Notes under the pieces: generated by a model | The model's input: only the letters and a program-made list of their open reading frames with translations | Told to the model about the DNA's origin: nothing | The model's database searches: none | Source of the DNA: CAVVSD01 sp963750895 | GTDB lineage: Bacteria; Actinomycetota; Thermoleophilia; Solirubrobacterales; Solirubrobacteraceae | Direction: 5' to 3' | DNA: 64,000 nt | Assembly: GCA_963750895.1 (NCBI GenBank) | Contig: CAVVSD010000001.1 | Coordinates: 124,001 to 188,000, forward strand | Shown here: piece by piece, positions 55,607 to 64,000 of the stretch | Layout: every line of letters starts with the position of its first letter | How positions within the stretch are numbered: position 1 is the stretch's first letter | Program-made: the position numbers and the translations under genes

Positions 55607-56466
55607 ACGTCCGCGAAGGTCCTCTCGATGTGCGAGAGGTCCATCCCCAGCACGCAGACCGCGATGAGCCCGAGGTACACGGCGAGCACCAGCAGCCTCG
55701 TCCTCGGGCGGACGCGGTAGTAGGAGCGCTGCTCCTCGCCGCCGGACTTCAGCGCCTTCCAGCGGCGGAACGTGTCCCACACGCCGACGAGGACGATGAG
55801 GATGATGATCGGGTTCGGGAACGCGAACGCGAACCCGACGGCCAGGAACAGCCCGACGAACCACATCCACGGCGACATCGCCGCCATCGCGCGCCCGCCG
55901 TCGAGCGGCGTGAGCGGGATGAGGTTGAAGAGGTTGAGGAAGAAGCCGGTGAACGCGAGCGCCCGCAGGAAGTCCGAGTCCAGCGACTCGCCGGCGAGGA
56001 ACACCGCGATCGCCCCGAGGGTGCCGAGCACCGGCCCCGCGAGCCCGACGCGCGCCTCCGCGGCAGCGTCGTCGCCGAGGGACTTGGCGGCCACGACGGC
56101 GCCGAGGAACGGGATGAACATCGGCGCGCTCGCCTCGATGCCCTCGCGGCGCAGCTGGATGACGTGCCCCATCTCGTGGACGAGCAGCAGGAGCACGAAG
56201 CCGACCGCGAACCGCCAGCCCCAGATGAGGCTGTAGGCGGCGACCGACACGAGCATCGACCCGGACGTCGTGAGGATCTTCGCCTTGCCGGCGAAGAGCA
56301 GGGCGAACTTGCCGTACTTGAACAGCAGGCCGAAGGCGACGATGAGCGGCCCGAACAGGCGCCGCCAGCCGCGGTGCGGCTCCGGTGCCGGATCGGGCAG
56401 CCGCGGCGCCGGCTCGGGTGCGGTCGCACCCGGCGGCAGCCACGTCGTGTGGGATCCGTCAGCCAT
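55603..56466 (-). CDS. M50-family intramembrane zinc metalloprotease
   Basis: 287 residues with about six membrane helices. The zinc-binding motif is HEMGHVIQLRREGIEA (HExxH in a membrane helix) and the second metal-ligand motif is LIPLTPLDGGRAMAAMSP (N/DG type), in the order of site-2 proteases. A cytosolic Pro-rich N-terminal segment (about 35 residues) precedes the first helix. Substrates of this SREBP-protease-like branch are unknown; it does not carry the PDZ domain of RseP/Rip1, so it belongs to the simpler class III/SpoIVFB-like group. ATG at 56466. Confidence 0.88.
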   Translation of the reverse strand: MADGSHTTWLPPGATAPEPAPRLPDPAPEPHRGWRRLFGPLIVAFGLLFKYGKFALLFAGKAKILTTSGSMLVSVAAYSLIWGWRFAVGFVLLLLVHEMGHVIQLRREGIEASAPMFIPFLGAVVAAKSLGDDAAAEARVGLAGPVLGTLGAIAVFLAGESLDSDFLRALAFTGFFLNLFNLIPLTPLDGGRAMAAMSPWMWFVGLFLAVGFAFAFPNPIIILIVLVGVWDTFRRWKALKSGGEEQRSYYRVRPRTRLLVLAVYLGLIAVCVLGMDLSHIERTFADV

Positions 56467-56653
56467 ACCCCTCAGGGTAGGCGGCCGATCCCGCGACCCT
56501 CGCGCCCGGTTGCGCGCGCCCCGCGGCGCCGGATCGCCACCCACTGAACCGGTCCGTGCCTCTGGCACTGTCCCGATTCAGCGTCCGGCGCCCGGCATCC
56601 ACGGGACACGCACACCCGGCCACGACGGTCGCGGGATCGACCGCCCGGGCCCG
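56467..56653. other. Intergenic spacer, nothing identified
   Basis: 187 bp upstream of the M50 gene and downstream of the acyl-CoA dehydrogenase gene. It should hold the M50 promoter on the minus strand, but no clear promoter elements or hairpins are seen. Confidence 0.3.
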
Positions 56654-57822
56654 CTACATCAACGCGCGCTCACCTGTCAACGCTTCTCCGAGGATCAGCG
56701 TGTGGATCTCGGTGGTGCCCTCGTAGGTGAGGACGGATTCGAGGTTGTTGGCGTGGCGCATCACGGGATATTCGGTCGTGATGCCGTTGGCGCCGAGGAT
56801 CGTCCGCGCCTCGCGCGCGACGTCCAGCGCGATGCGCACGTTGTTGAGCTTGCCGATGCTGACGTGGTTGGGGTGCAGCGCCCCGGTCGTCCTTGAGCAC
56901 GCCGATCCGCCAGGCCAGCAGCTGGGCCTTCTGCAGCTCGAGCATCATGTCGACGAGCTTGCGCTGGGTGAGCTGGAAGGCGGCGATCGGCTTGCCGTAC
57001 TGCACGCGCGTCTTGGCGTACTCCAGCGCGGCGAGGTAGCAGGCGGTGCCGGCGCCGACGGCGCCCCAGCAGATCCCGTAGCGCGCCTCGGTCAGGCAGG
57101 ACAGCGGCCCGCGCATCCCGGTCACGCCGGGCAGCGCCGCGCTGTCGGGGAGGCGCACGTCCTCGAGGATCAGCTCGGACGTGATGGACGCCCGCAGGGA
57201 CAGCTTGCGGTGGATGTCGCGCGTGGTGAAGCCCGGCGTGTCGGTGGGGACCACGAAGCCCCGCACGCCGTCGTCGGTCTGCGCCCACACGACGGCCACG
57301 TCGGCGATCCCGCCGTTCGTGATCCACATCTTCGTCCCGTTGAGGACCCAGTCGTCGCCGTCGCGCCGCGCGCGGGTGCGCATGTTGACCGGGTCAGAGC
57401 CGAAGTCGGGCTCGGTCAGGCCGAAGCAGCCGACCGCGTCGCCCGCCGCCATCCGCGGCAGCCACGTCTCGCTTCTGCTCCTCGCTGCCGTACTTCCAGA
57501 TCGGGAACATCGCCAGCGAGCCCTGCACCGAGACGAGCGAGCGCAACCCGCTGTCGCCCGCCTCCAGCTCACGGCAGGCCACCCCGTAGGCGGTCGCGCT
57601 CGCACCCGCGCACCCGTAGCCCTCCAGGTGCATCCCGAAGAGGCCGAGCTCACCGACCTCCTTGACGAGCTCCCGGGGGAGGATCCCCTCGTCGAACCAC
57701 TCCCCGATCTCCGGCAGGATCCGCTCGCCCACCCAGCGGCGCACGGTGTCGCGGATCATCCCCTCCTCGTCGCCCAGGAGCGAGTCGAGGTCGAGCGGGT
57801 CGGCCGGCCGCAGCGGCGCCAT
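56654..57822 (-). CDS. Acyl-CoA dehydrogenase, probably glutaryl-CoA dehydrogenase, two frameshifts
   Basis: About 389 residues when repaired. N-terminal helices: GMIRDTVRRWVGERILPEIG; central FAD/substrate motif GCFGLTEPDFGSDPVNMRTR; then VLNGTKMWITNGGIADVAVV, and C-terminal EARYGICWGAVGAGTACYLA with ILGANGITTEYPVMRHANNL, where the glutamate of TYEGTTEIHTLILG is the acyl-CoA dehydrogenase catalytic-base position. GLTEPDFGSDP and MRHANNLESVLTYEGT are typical of the glutaryl-CoA subfamily (lysine and tryptophan degradation). Breaks lie near 57470 and 56885. Its start overlaps the pepF stop (TGATG). Confidence 0.82.
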
Positions 57823-59612
57823 CAGAAGAGCTCCGGCCGCGCCGCGCGGGCCGCCGCCTCCGCCTCCTCGAGCTGACGCTCGACGAGGTCCAGGCCCTTG
57901 TCCCAGAAACCGGGATCGGCCAGGTCGATGCCCACGATCGCGCCGAGCTCCTCCGGCGGCTTGGACCCGCCGGCGCTCAGCAGCTCGAGGTAGCGCGGCA
58001 CGAACGACGGGCCCTCCTCGAGGTAGCGCTGGTAGACCGACAGCGCGAGCAGCTGGCCGTACGCGTACGCGTAGACGTAGCCGGGCGTCCCGATGAAGTG
58101 GGGGACGTACGACCACCAGGACTTGTAGCCCTCGGTGATCTCGACGGCGTCCCCGAGCAGCTCGGCCTGCGACGCCTCCCACAGCGCGCCGATGTGCTCG
58201 ACGGACAGCTCGCCCTCCTCGCGCCGGGCGGTGTGGACGAGGTTCTCGAACTGGTTCATCGCCGTCTGCCGGAAGACCGTGGCGATCGAGCCCTCGATGG
58301 ACTCGGCCAGGAGCGCGAGCTTGGAGTCCGGCGTCCCGGCCTGGGCCAGCAGCCGGCGGAACACGAGCTCCTCGCCGAAGACCGACGCGGTCTCCGCGAG
58401 CGTCAGCGGCGTGTGCTGCTCGAGGATGCCGCGCGGGCGCGCGAGGGACGCGTGCACGCCGTGGCCGAGCTCGTGCGCGAGGGTGAGGACGTCGCGGCGG
58501 CGCGACGTGTAGTTCAGGAGCACGTACGGGTGCTCGCTCGGCACCGCGTAGGCGCAGAACGCGCCCCCGCGCTTGCCCGGCCGCACCGGCGCGTCGATGA
58601 AGTTGCCCGTGAAGAACGAGCGGGCGGCGTCGCCGAGCTCGGAGGAGAAGTCGTCGTAGGAGTTCAGGACGAGGTCACGCGCGTCGTCCCACTCCACGGT
58701 CTCCTCGTCGGCGCTGACCGCCGCCATGCGGTCGTAGTCCTTGAGGCGCTCGACGCCGAGGAGCCGCGCCTTCAGGCGGTACCAGCGGCGCGTGACCTCG
58801 TAGCGGTTGCGCACGGCCTCGACGAGGGCCGCGACCGACTCGTCGCTGGCCTCGTTGGCGAGGTTGCGCGACGCGAGCCAGCCGGCGTAGTGGCGCAGCC
58901 GGTCGTCGGTGGCCTTGTCGGCCAGGAGCGTGTTGAAGATGTACGCGCGCGTCCGCAGCCCCGGCTGGAGGGAGGCGGTGACGCCCTCGGCGGCCGTGCG
59001 CCGCACCTCGGCGTCGGGGGAGAGCAGCCGCGAGAGCGCGACGTCCAGCGCGACCGGCGCCTCCTCGTCGGGCAGGTCGACCTCCAGCGCGGAGACCTGC
59101 TCGGAGAACAGCCGCGACCAGGCGCTCGCGCCGGTGACGCCCTTCTCGGTGAGGATCTTCTCCTCGGGCTCGCTGAGCAGGTGGGGGCGGTAGCGCCGCG
59201 CGGCGCGCAGGTAGTGGCGCGCCGTCTCCAGCCCGTCGCTCGCGAGGAGCTCCTCGGCCTTCTCGTCGGAGATCGCGGCCCATTCGAGCTCGAAGAACAC
59301 GAGCTGCGTCTCCAGGCGCGCGCCGCGCTCCTGCATGCGCTGGATCAGCGCGCCGTTGGCGGGATCCTGCGTGTCGACGGAGAAGCGCAGCGCGGCGAAG
59401 TTGCCGGCGCGCCCGGCGAGATCGGAGATGGCCTGCAGCTCGGCGACGGCCTCGGCGAGCCCAGCGCCGTCGAGGTCGGCGACGCGGCCCGCGTAGCGCT
59501 CGGCGAAGATCGCGGTGCGCTCGGAGGCCTCCTCCAGGAGGCGGTCGGCGCCGGCCTCGCCCTCGCCGGCGACGAGCGGCTCGAGGTCCCATGCGACGTC
59601 GGTGACGGACAT
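57822..59612 (-). CDS. pepF: Oligoendopeptidase F-type M3 metallopeptidase
   Basis: 596 residues, normal for M3B oligoendopeptidase F. It starts MSVTDVAWDLEPLVAGEGEA; the zinc site is LTLAHELGHGVHASLARPRG (HExGH, residues near 395) with the third ligand glutamate in the following ETASVFGEELVFRRLL. The C-terminal substrate cleft GTPGYVYAYAYGQLLALSVY is typical. It cleaves 7-17-residue peptides in the cytoplasm. The upstream frame extension beyond 59612 is rejected because it would run into the tmRNA gene. It heads a two-gene unit with the acyl-CoA dehydrogenase. Confidence 0.93.
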   Translation of the reverse strand: MSVTDVAWDLEPLVAGEGEAGADRLLEEASERTAIFAERYAGRVADLDGAGLAEAVAELQAISDLAGRAGNFAALRFSVDTQDPANGALIQRMQERGARLETQLVFFELEWAAISDEKAEELLASDGLETARHYLRAARRYRPHLLSEPEEKILTEKGVTGASAWSRLFSEQVSALEVDLPDEEAPVALDVALSRLLSPDAEVRRTAAEGVTASLQPGLRTRAYIFNTLLADKATDDRLRHYAGWLASRNLANEASDESVAALVEAVRNRYEVTRRWYRLKARLLGVERLKDYDRMAAVSADEETVEWDDARDLVLNSYDDFSSELGDAARSFFTGNFIDAPVRPGKRGGAFCAYAVPSEHPYVLLNYTSRRRDVLTLAHELGHGVHASLARPRGILEQHTPLTLAETASVFGEELVFRRLLAQAGTPDSKLALLAESIEGSIATVFRQTAMNQFENLVHTARREEGELSVEHIGALWEASQAELLGDAVEITEGYKSWWSYVPHFIGTPGYVYAYAYGQLLALSVYQRYLEEGPSFVPRYLELLSAGGSKPPEELGAIVGIDLADPGFWDKGLDLVERQLEEAEAAARAARPELF

Positions 59613-59641
59613 CCCGCGCACGATATCCGCAGGCAGCGGGC

Positions 59642-59647
59642 TAGACT
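59642..59647 (+). promoter_or_regulatory. Possible -10 box of ssrA
   Basis: TAGACT at 59642-59647 is a reasonable -10 hexamer 20 bp before the mature tmRNA 5' end; precursors are processed by RNase P so the gap is acceptable. No good -35 is seen at the proper distance. Confidence 0.3.
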
Positions 59648-59666
59648 GTCGGTGCAGGACACACCA

Positions 59667-60032
59667 GGGGACGACAGGCTTCGACGTGGTCGGCTCACCG
59701 GTGTGGCAGCGAGCCGAGGTCCCGGGAGGCCTCGTAAAACACCCGGGAAAACCATACGTGCGGACTCTCACGAGTACGCCCTCGCCGCTTAGCACCTAGC
59801 TAAGGCTGTGAGGTCTGGGCCCCCGCCAGCCGGCCGCGGGGTTCGCCTGGATCAGATATGCCGGCTCACCCGGGGAGGTCCGCTCCTGCCGAACCGGGGA
59901 CATCTTCAGGGAGCTGGCCCCGTGCAACCCCGCCGGCGAGGCGAGCACGGGGCGAGATCAGAGCGCCGGATACGCTCGTAGACGTCACATCAGGTGCGAC
60001 CGCGGACGTGGGTTCGATTCCCACCGTCTCCA
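59667..60032 (+). ncRNA. ssrA: Transfer-messenger RNA
   Basis: tmRNA rescues stalled ribosomes with SmpB. The 5' end GGGGACG (59667-59673) pairs with CGTCTCC (60025-60031) to form the acceptor stem, and GTGGGTTCGATTCCCAC (60009-60025) is the T arm. The tag frame begins with GCG at 59760 and reads ADSHEYALAA then TAG (59790-59792), ending in the ALAA degradation signal; the bases before it (GTAAAACACC, GGGAAAACCATACGT) match the usual pre-resume region. GACAGGCTTCGACG follows the 5' end as in other tmRNAs. CCA is not encoded. One-piece form, about 366 nt. Confidence 0.95.
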
Positions 60033-60083
60033 TCGCGATGCGGATCTGGCCCGGCTGCCACAGCCGGGCCGGGCGCGTGGCCC

Positions 60084-63057
60084 TCATGGCTCGTCGATGA
60101 GTCCGTAGCGAAGGGCGAAGAGAACGGCTTGGAGTTGCGTGTGGACACCGAGCTTGTTGAGGATGCGTGCGACGTGGTTGCGCTCGGTGCGGATGCTGAT
60201 CCCGAGCCTGTCGGCGATCGTCTGGCCGTCGAGGCCCGCGGCGAGGGCTTTGAGCACCTCGCGTTCGCGGAGCGTGAGGCTGGCGATCGCCTGACGGTCC
60301 TCGCGCTCCTGCTCGCGGCGGTGGCTGGCGAACCGGAGCAACTCGGCGATCTCGTGGCCGGCCACCAGGGCTTGGCCCGCGCGTAGGCGCCGGATGGCAT
60401 CAACGACCTGGTCGAGGTCGGCGGTCTTGTCGAGCGCGCCGGCGGCGCCGGCGTCGATCGCGCGGGCGGTCTGCGCGCGGTCCAGGTTGGCGCTCAGCAC
60501 GAGGACTTGAGCCCCCGGGCTGGCCACCAGAAGCTCCGGGATCAACGCGATGCCGTCGCCGTCCGGTAGCGCGAGATCGAGCACGGCGACATCGACGCCG
60601 TGCAGCAGCTCGCGGGCCTCGGCCAGCGACTCGGCCTGGCCGACGACGGTCAAGTCGGGCTCGCGCTCGAACATGCCCGCGATCGCTTCCCGCACGGCGG
60701 TGTGGTCCTCCACGAGCAGGACGCGCACCTGCTCGGCTGCATGCTCATGAGCCGGCCGGAGCGGCATCTCCAAGCGGACCGTGGTGCCCGTCGTCGGATC
60801 GCCGACGATGTCCAGACGCCCGTGGAGGTGCGCCGCGCGCTCGCGCATTCCCGCGATCCCATGCCCGGCGACGCGCGCCGGCCGCTCGGCGGGATCGAAT
60901 CCGCGCCCGTCGTCGGAGACCTCGGCGTGGAGTTTGCCATCCGAACTCCACACGCTGACGCGGACGCGCCGAGCACGCGCGTGGCGCCGGGCGTTCGTCA
61001 GCGCCTCGCCAAGGATGCGCAGCGTTTCGGTGCCGGTCGCCCCGAGCGGACCGGCGGGAATCCCGCCGCGCAGGTCCAGCTCGATCTCCGGGACGGCCGC
61101 GATCCCGCGGTGCACGGCGACGAGCGACTCCAGCAGTTGAGGGAACGGCGTGCGCTGCTCGCCGCCCAGGCGCAGGTCGTAGATCGCCGCGCGCAGCTGC
61201 TCGCCCACGCACTTGAGCGCCGCCGACAGCTCGTCCGGCGGCGCGCCGACGCCGCTGGCGCTGCGGGCACGCCCGGCGAGCGCCAGCGCGTGCGTGAGGT
61301 TCTGGAGCGCCTCGTCGTGCAGGTCGCGCGCGATCCGGCGCCGCTCCGCCTCCAGCACCTCGAGCAGCCGCTCGTGCGCACGACTGCGCTCGACCGCGCT
61401 CGCCAGCACGTTGGCGACCGCCTGCACGAAGCCGACCTCCGACGGCGAGAAGGATCGCCGGCGCGTGGACAGCGCCTCCAGCACGCCGAACGGCTCGTCC
61501 GGGCTCTCGATCATCACGGTCAGGGCGCTCACCGCTCCGTGCTCGTCCGCAAGCGCGCTGCGCTTGAACCGCGGATCGTTTGCCTGGTCCTCGGCGATCA
61601 CCGGCTCGCCGCGGAGCAGCGTGTACCCGACCTGCGAGTCGCGGCCGCGCTCGAAGCGCCGCCCGATGTAGCCCTCCCGCCATCCCACCCCGGCGCGCAG
61701 GATCACCTCATCGCGGTCCGCCGGCAACTCCGCCACGCACGCCAACTCGACGTCCAGCGTCCGGACCAGCAGGCCGACCGCCTCCTCCAGCACCCACTGC
61801 AGATCGTCGCTGGCCAATGCACGCCGCCCCAGCTCGGCGACGAGCGCCTGCTGCTCGGCCCGCCGGCGCAGCTCCTCCTCGGCCCGCTTGCGCTCGGTGA
61901 TGTCGTGCAGGTAGATCGACAGCCCCGCTTCCGACGGGTACAGGCGGACATCCATCCACCGCCCCGTGACCGGGGAGCGCGTCTCGAACTCCACCACAGC
62001 CTGCTCCCGCAGCGCGCGATGTGCCTCCTCGTCGAACGTCGTCCCGACCAACTCCGGGAACAACTCCCAGACGTTCGTGCCGAGCAGATCCGCGGCCCCG
62101 AGGTTCCGCCCCGGGACCGTCCGCATCTCGGCCAGTGCGCGCTCGTTGACGTAGGTGTAGCGCCAGTCGCGGTCCACCGCGACGAAGCTCGTCACTGATG
62201 CTCTCCAGGATCGCCTCGCTGCGCCGCCGTGCCTCGCGCAGGTCCTCCTCGGCCCGCTTGCGCGCGCTCACGTCGCGGTGGATCCCCAGATAGCCGGTGA
62301 TCTCGCCCCGCTCGCCGCGCAGGGCGACGGTGATCAACTCGACGCACACCGGTGTGCCGTCCTTGCGGTACACGTCCACCTCGCCGCGCCAGCGCCCGTG
62401 CTCGGCCACGGCGCGGCGCACCTCGGCCCGTTCCTCGTAGCCCAGCGCCAGGCGGGTGACCTCCAGCGTGTGACGGCCCAGCACCTCGTCCGCCGTCCAC
62501 CCGTACATCCGTTCAGCGCCCGTGTTCCACACCGTCAGGAACCACTCGGCGTCGAGCGCGACGATCGCATCCTCGGTGTTGTCCAGCAGTCCGGCCAGGT
62601 ACGCCAGTCGCTCAGCCTCGGCCTTCTGCTCGGTCAGGTCCGTCATCACGAGCACGGCGCCGACGATCGCCCCGGCGTCGTCGTAGATGGGGGCCGAACT
62701 GGCGCGCACGAACAGCCGACTACCGTCCGCGCGCAGATTGAAGTACTCCTCGTCGACGACCTCCTCGCCGGTCGTGAGCGAGCGGACCAGCGGCCACTCC
62801 TCGACGTCGTACGGCCGCTCGTCGTGATGAAAGATCTCCCAGTCCTCGGTCAGATCGGGCGGGATCGACCGACCGAGCTGCGCAGTCATCTGTCGGGCGC
62901 GGGGGTTCGCGTACACGATCCGACGCGACCCGGCGTCGACGACCACGACCGCGGCGGGAATGTGGCCCAGCGCTTCCTCGACGCCCATGCCAAGGAGCTC
63001 ATGCGAGCTGGACGAGCTCACGAGCCCAACGCGCATTCGGCGCTCCGCGCGCGCCAC
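60084..63057 (-). CDS. PAS/GAF histidine kinase fused to NarL-type response regulator, one frameshift
   Basis: About 990 residues when repaired. In order: PAS 1 (about 15-140, HIPAAVVVVDAGSRRIVYAN), PAS 2 with PAC (150-265, DAEWFLTVWNTGAERMYGWT), PAS 3 (285-395), GAF (405-560), HisKA_3 dimerisation helix with phospho-acceptor histidine in ARDLHDEALQNLTHAL, HATPase (EALTNARRHARARRVRVS, DDGRGFD, GHGIAGMRERA), then after only about 12 linker residues a REC domain (VLLVEDH, VLDLALPDGDG, phospho-aspartate in LDLALP) and a LuxR/NarL HTH (LTLREREVLKALAAGL). Normally kinase and regulator are separate. The frame break is near 62195 within the PAS 2-PAS 3 linker. Signal unknown; no membrane segments, so it is cytosolic. 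Confidence 0.82.
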
Positions 63058-63190
63058 CGGCGACCACAGCTTCGCGAATCGTGAGCTCGGTCGCGCTCTC
63101 TTGAAACCACGACCTCGCGGCGTAAGATCGCCTGGGGCATATGACTCAGCCCAGCGCTACCAGCCACGATCGCCGGTGCGGGCGAGGGAG
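63058..63190. promoter_or_regulatory. Divergent promoter region
   Basis: 133 bp between the kinase gene start (minus) and the LysR-effector-like gene (plus). The stretch GTAAGATCGCC and CATATGACTCAG near 63123-63145 are the only A/T-richer spots. No firm promoter boxes; the purine run GGGCGAGGGAG before the ATG at 63191 is a good ribosome-binding site. Confidence 0.35.
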
Positions 63191-63844
63191 ATGACCGCTC
63201 GGGACGCCACGAGGCAACTCAGGATCGTCTTCCATGCGGGGATGCCAACTGCGCGTTGGGGACCGCTCTTTCACGTCTTCCGCCTAGAGCATCCCGACCT
63301 GCGTGTCGAATGGCAACCCACCGGCCTCCCGATTCGCGGACGCTCGCTGCTGGACGGCGCCGACGCTGGGTTGTTCGCCGAGCCGCCGCCAGAGGAGGGC
63401 CGCGGCGCCCTCACCCTCGACCTCAGCCCGATGGTCGTCATCGTCGCGGCCGGCGATCGCCTCGCCCACAACACCGAGTTGTGCGTGGCCGACGTCCTCG
63501 ACAGGCCGTTTCCCGGCGGCCCGAACCTGAATCCCGAGTGGACGTCGTTCTGGACGCTGGACGAGCAGCGTGGCGGCCCGGCGAGCCGCACCCCCGATGA
63601 CGTCAGATCCGCCGAAGATGGCGTCGAGGTCATCGCCGCCGGCCGGGCCATCGGCACCCTGCCCAGCTGGATGGCCGACGGTCTCGCACATCCGGGTGTG
63701 ATCGCGCTCCCGCTCCGCGACGGCCCACCCGTGAGAACCAGTCTCGTCTGGCACTCCGACGCCGACAACCCGATCGTCGACGCTCTCCTCGACCTCGCGA
63801 CTGCCTGGACGCGCGACGGCCGAGGAATCCGTACCCGGCCCTGA
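63191..63844 (+). CDS. LysR-substrate-binding-domain-like protein without DNA-binding domain
   Basis: 217 residues. LRIVFHAGMPTARWGPLFHV and RVEWQPTGLPIRGRSLLDGA, then MVVIVAAGDRLAHNTELCVA and later IAAGRAIGTLPSWMADGLAH, VIALPLRDGPPVRTSLVWHS match the alpha/beta periplasmic-binding-like effector domain at the end of LysR regulators. The usual N-terminal helix-turn-helix is absent and cannot be recovered upstream because the region before the ATG is non-coding with no HTH signature. It may sense a ligand and act with another protein; divergent from the fused kinase. Confidence 0.7.
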   Translation: MTARDATRQLRIVFHAGMPTARWGPLFHVFRLEHPDLRVEWQPTGLPIRGRSLLDGADAGLFAEPPPEEGRGALTLDLSPMVVIVAAGDRLAHNTELCVADVLDRPFPGGPNLNPEWTSFWTLDEQRGGPASRTPDDVRSAEDGVEVIAAGRAIGTLPSWMADGLAHPGVIALPLRDGPPVRTSLVWHSDADNPIVDALLDLATAWTRDGRGIRTRP

Positions 63845-63898
63845 CGGCCGGATGCGCGTACCTCGACTTCGCGGCCGCGCAAGTGAGCGCCGCGGCCG

Positions 63899-64000
63899 TC
63901 AGTCGCCGCTCGGGAGGACGATGACCTTGCCGGGCAGCGCGCCCGCGGCCGCCTGGGCATGGACTGCCGGCAGCTGCGCCAGCGGCACCCGCTCGGCGAC
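63899..64000 (-). CDS. C-terminal end of a quinone oxidoreductase/alcohol dehydrogenase-like protein (partial)
   Basis: The last 33 codons of a minus-strand gene cut by the window edge. AERVPLAQLPAVHAQAAAGA followed by LPGKVIVLPSGD is the typical last helix and strand of zinc-type or quinone-reductase-type MDR proteins (…PGKVVL). No start is in the window, so cofactor and substrate cannot be judged. Confidence 0.6.
   Translation of the reverse strand, partial: VAERVPLAQLPAVHAQAAAGALPGKVIVLPSGD

Noticed and set aside
58098..59792. 564-residue plus-strand frame ending in ADSHEYALAA
   Set aside because: It is antisense to pepF and only by chance runs into the tmRNA tag frame; the tag is translated from tmRNA, not from this frame.

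Overview
The window is high-GC DNA (about 70%) with dense, often overlapping genes, many GTG or TTG starts and few promoters that can be read by eye. Gene content (stand-alone SmpB/tmRNA, FtsEX next to a CtpA-type protease, a probably F420-type luciferase-like oxidoreductase, an NrtR-controlled NAD locus, caa3-oxidase assembly factor) fits a deep-branching actinobacterium. Thermoleophilia/Solirubrobacterales (Conexibacter, Solirubrobacter or Patulibacter relatives) is my best guess; this is inference, because no rRNA or tRNA gene is visible.

Layout. 0.1-7.3 kb: MarR regulator, ctaG, comF, hpf, secA, luciferase-like oxidoreductase, TauE-type permease. 7.3-13.9 kb: secreted cupredoxin-like protein, subtilase, prfB with its programmed frameshift, PLP decarboxylase, secreted trypsin-like protease. 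13.9-16.6 kb: a tight three-gene operon that looks like a tocopherol (vitamin E) pathway: tocopherol-cyclase-like protein, plant/archaeal VTE3-type quinol methyltransferase and homogentisate prenyltransferase. 17.2-19.7 kb: nadC, nrtR, nadA. 19.7-31.4 kb: a nearly complete purine/urate catabolism locus in two divergent operons (uricase, HIU hydrolase, OHCU decarboxylase, allantoinase, allantoate amidohydrolase; xanthine-dehydrogenase subunits and an 8-oxoguanine deaminase) with allE nearby. 31.7-47.8 kb: a surface-polysaccharide locus (glycosyltransferases, flippase, pyruvyltransferase, FkbM and PRMT-like methyltransferases, PP-loop enzyme, GH16, CPBP protease). 47.8-60 kb: M16 peptidase, ftsE-ftsX, ctpA, RNase R, smpB, M50 peptidase, acyl-CoA dehydrogenase, pepF and tmRNA. 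60-64 kb: a fused histidine kinase/response regulator, a LysR-effector-domain-like protein and the end of an alcohol dehydrogenase.

Two non-coding themes recur. One is a structured intergenic repeat (strong terminator-like hairpin, purine/Shine-Dalgarno-like run, GGTCG/CGACC stem, short GC hairpin) in three full copies and one partial copy. The other is a tandem-hairpin element built on TGTGTCGC.

Caution on quality: many genes are interrupted by single-base indels, at very high density between 31.7 and 47.8 kb. Protein similarity resumes in another frame right after each break, so most look like assembly or sequencing errors rather than old pseudogenes, but this cannot be settled from the sequence alone. 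Coordinates of broken genes are given for the reconstructed whole.
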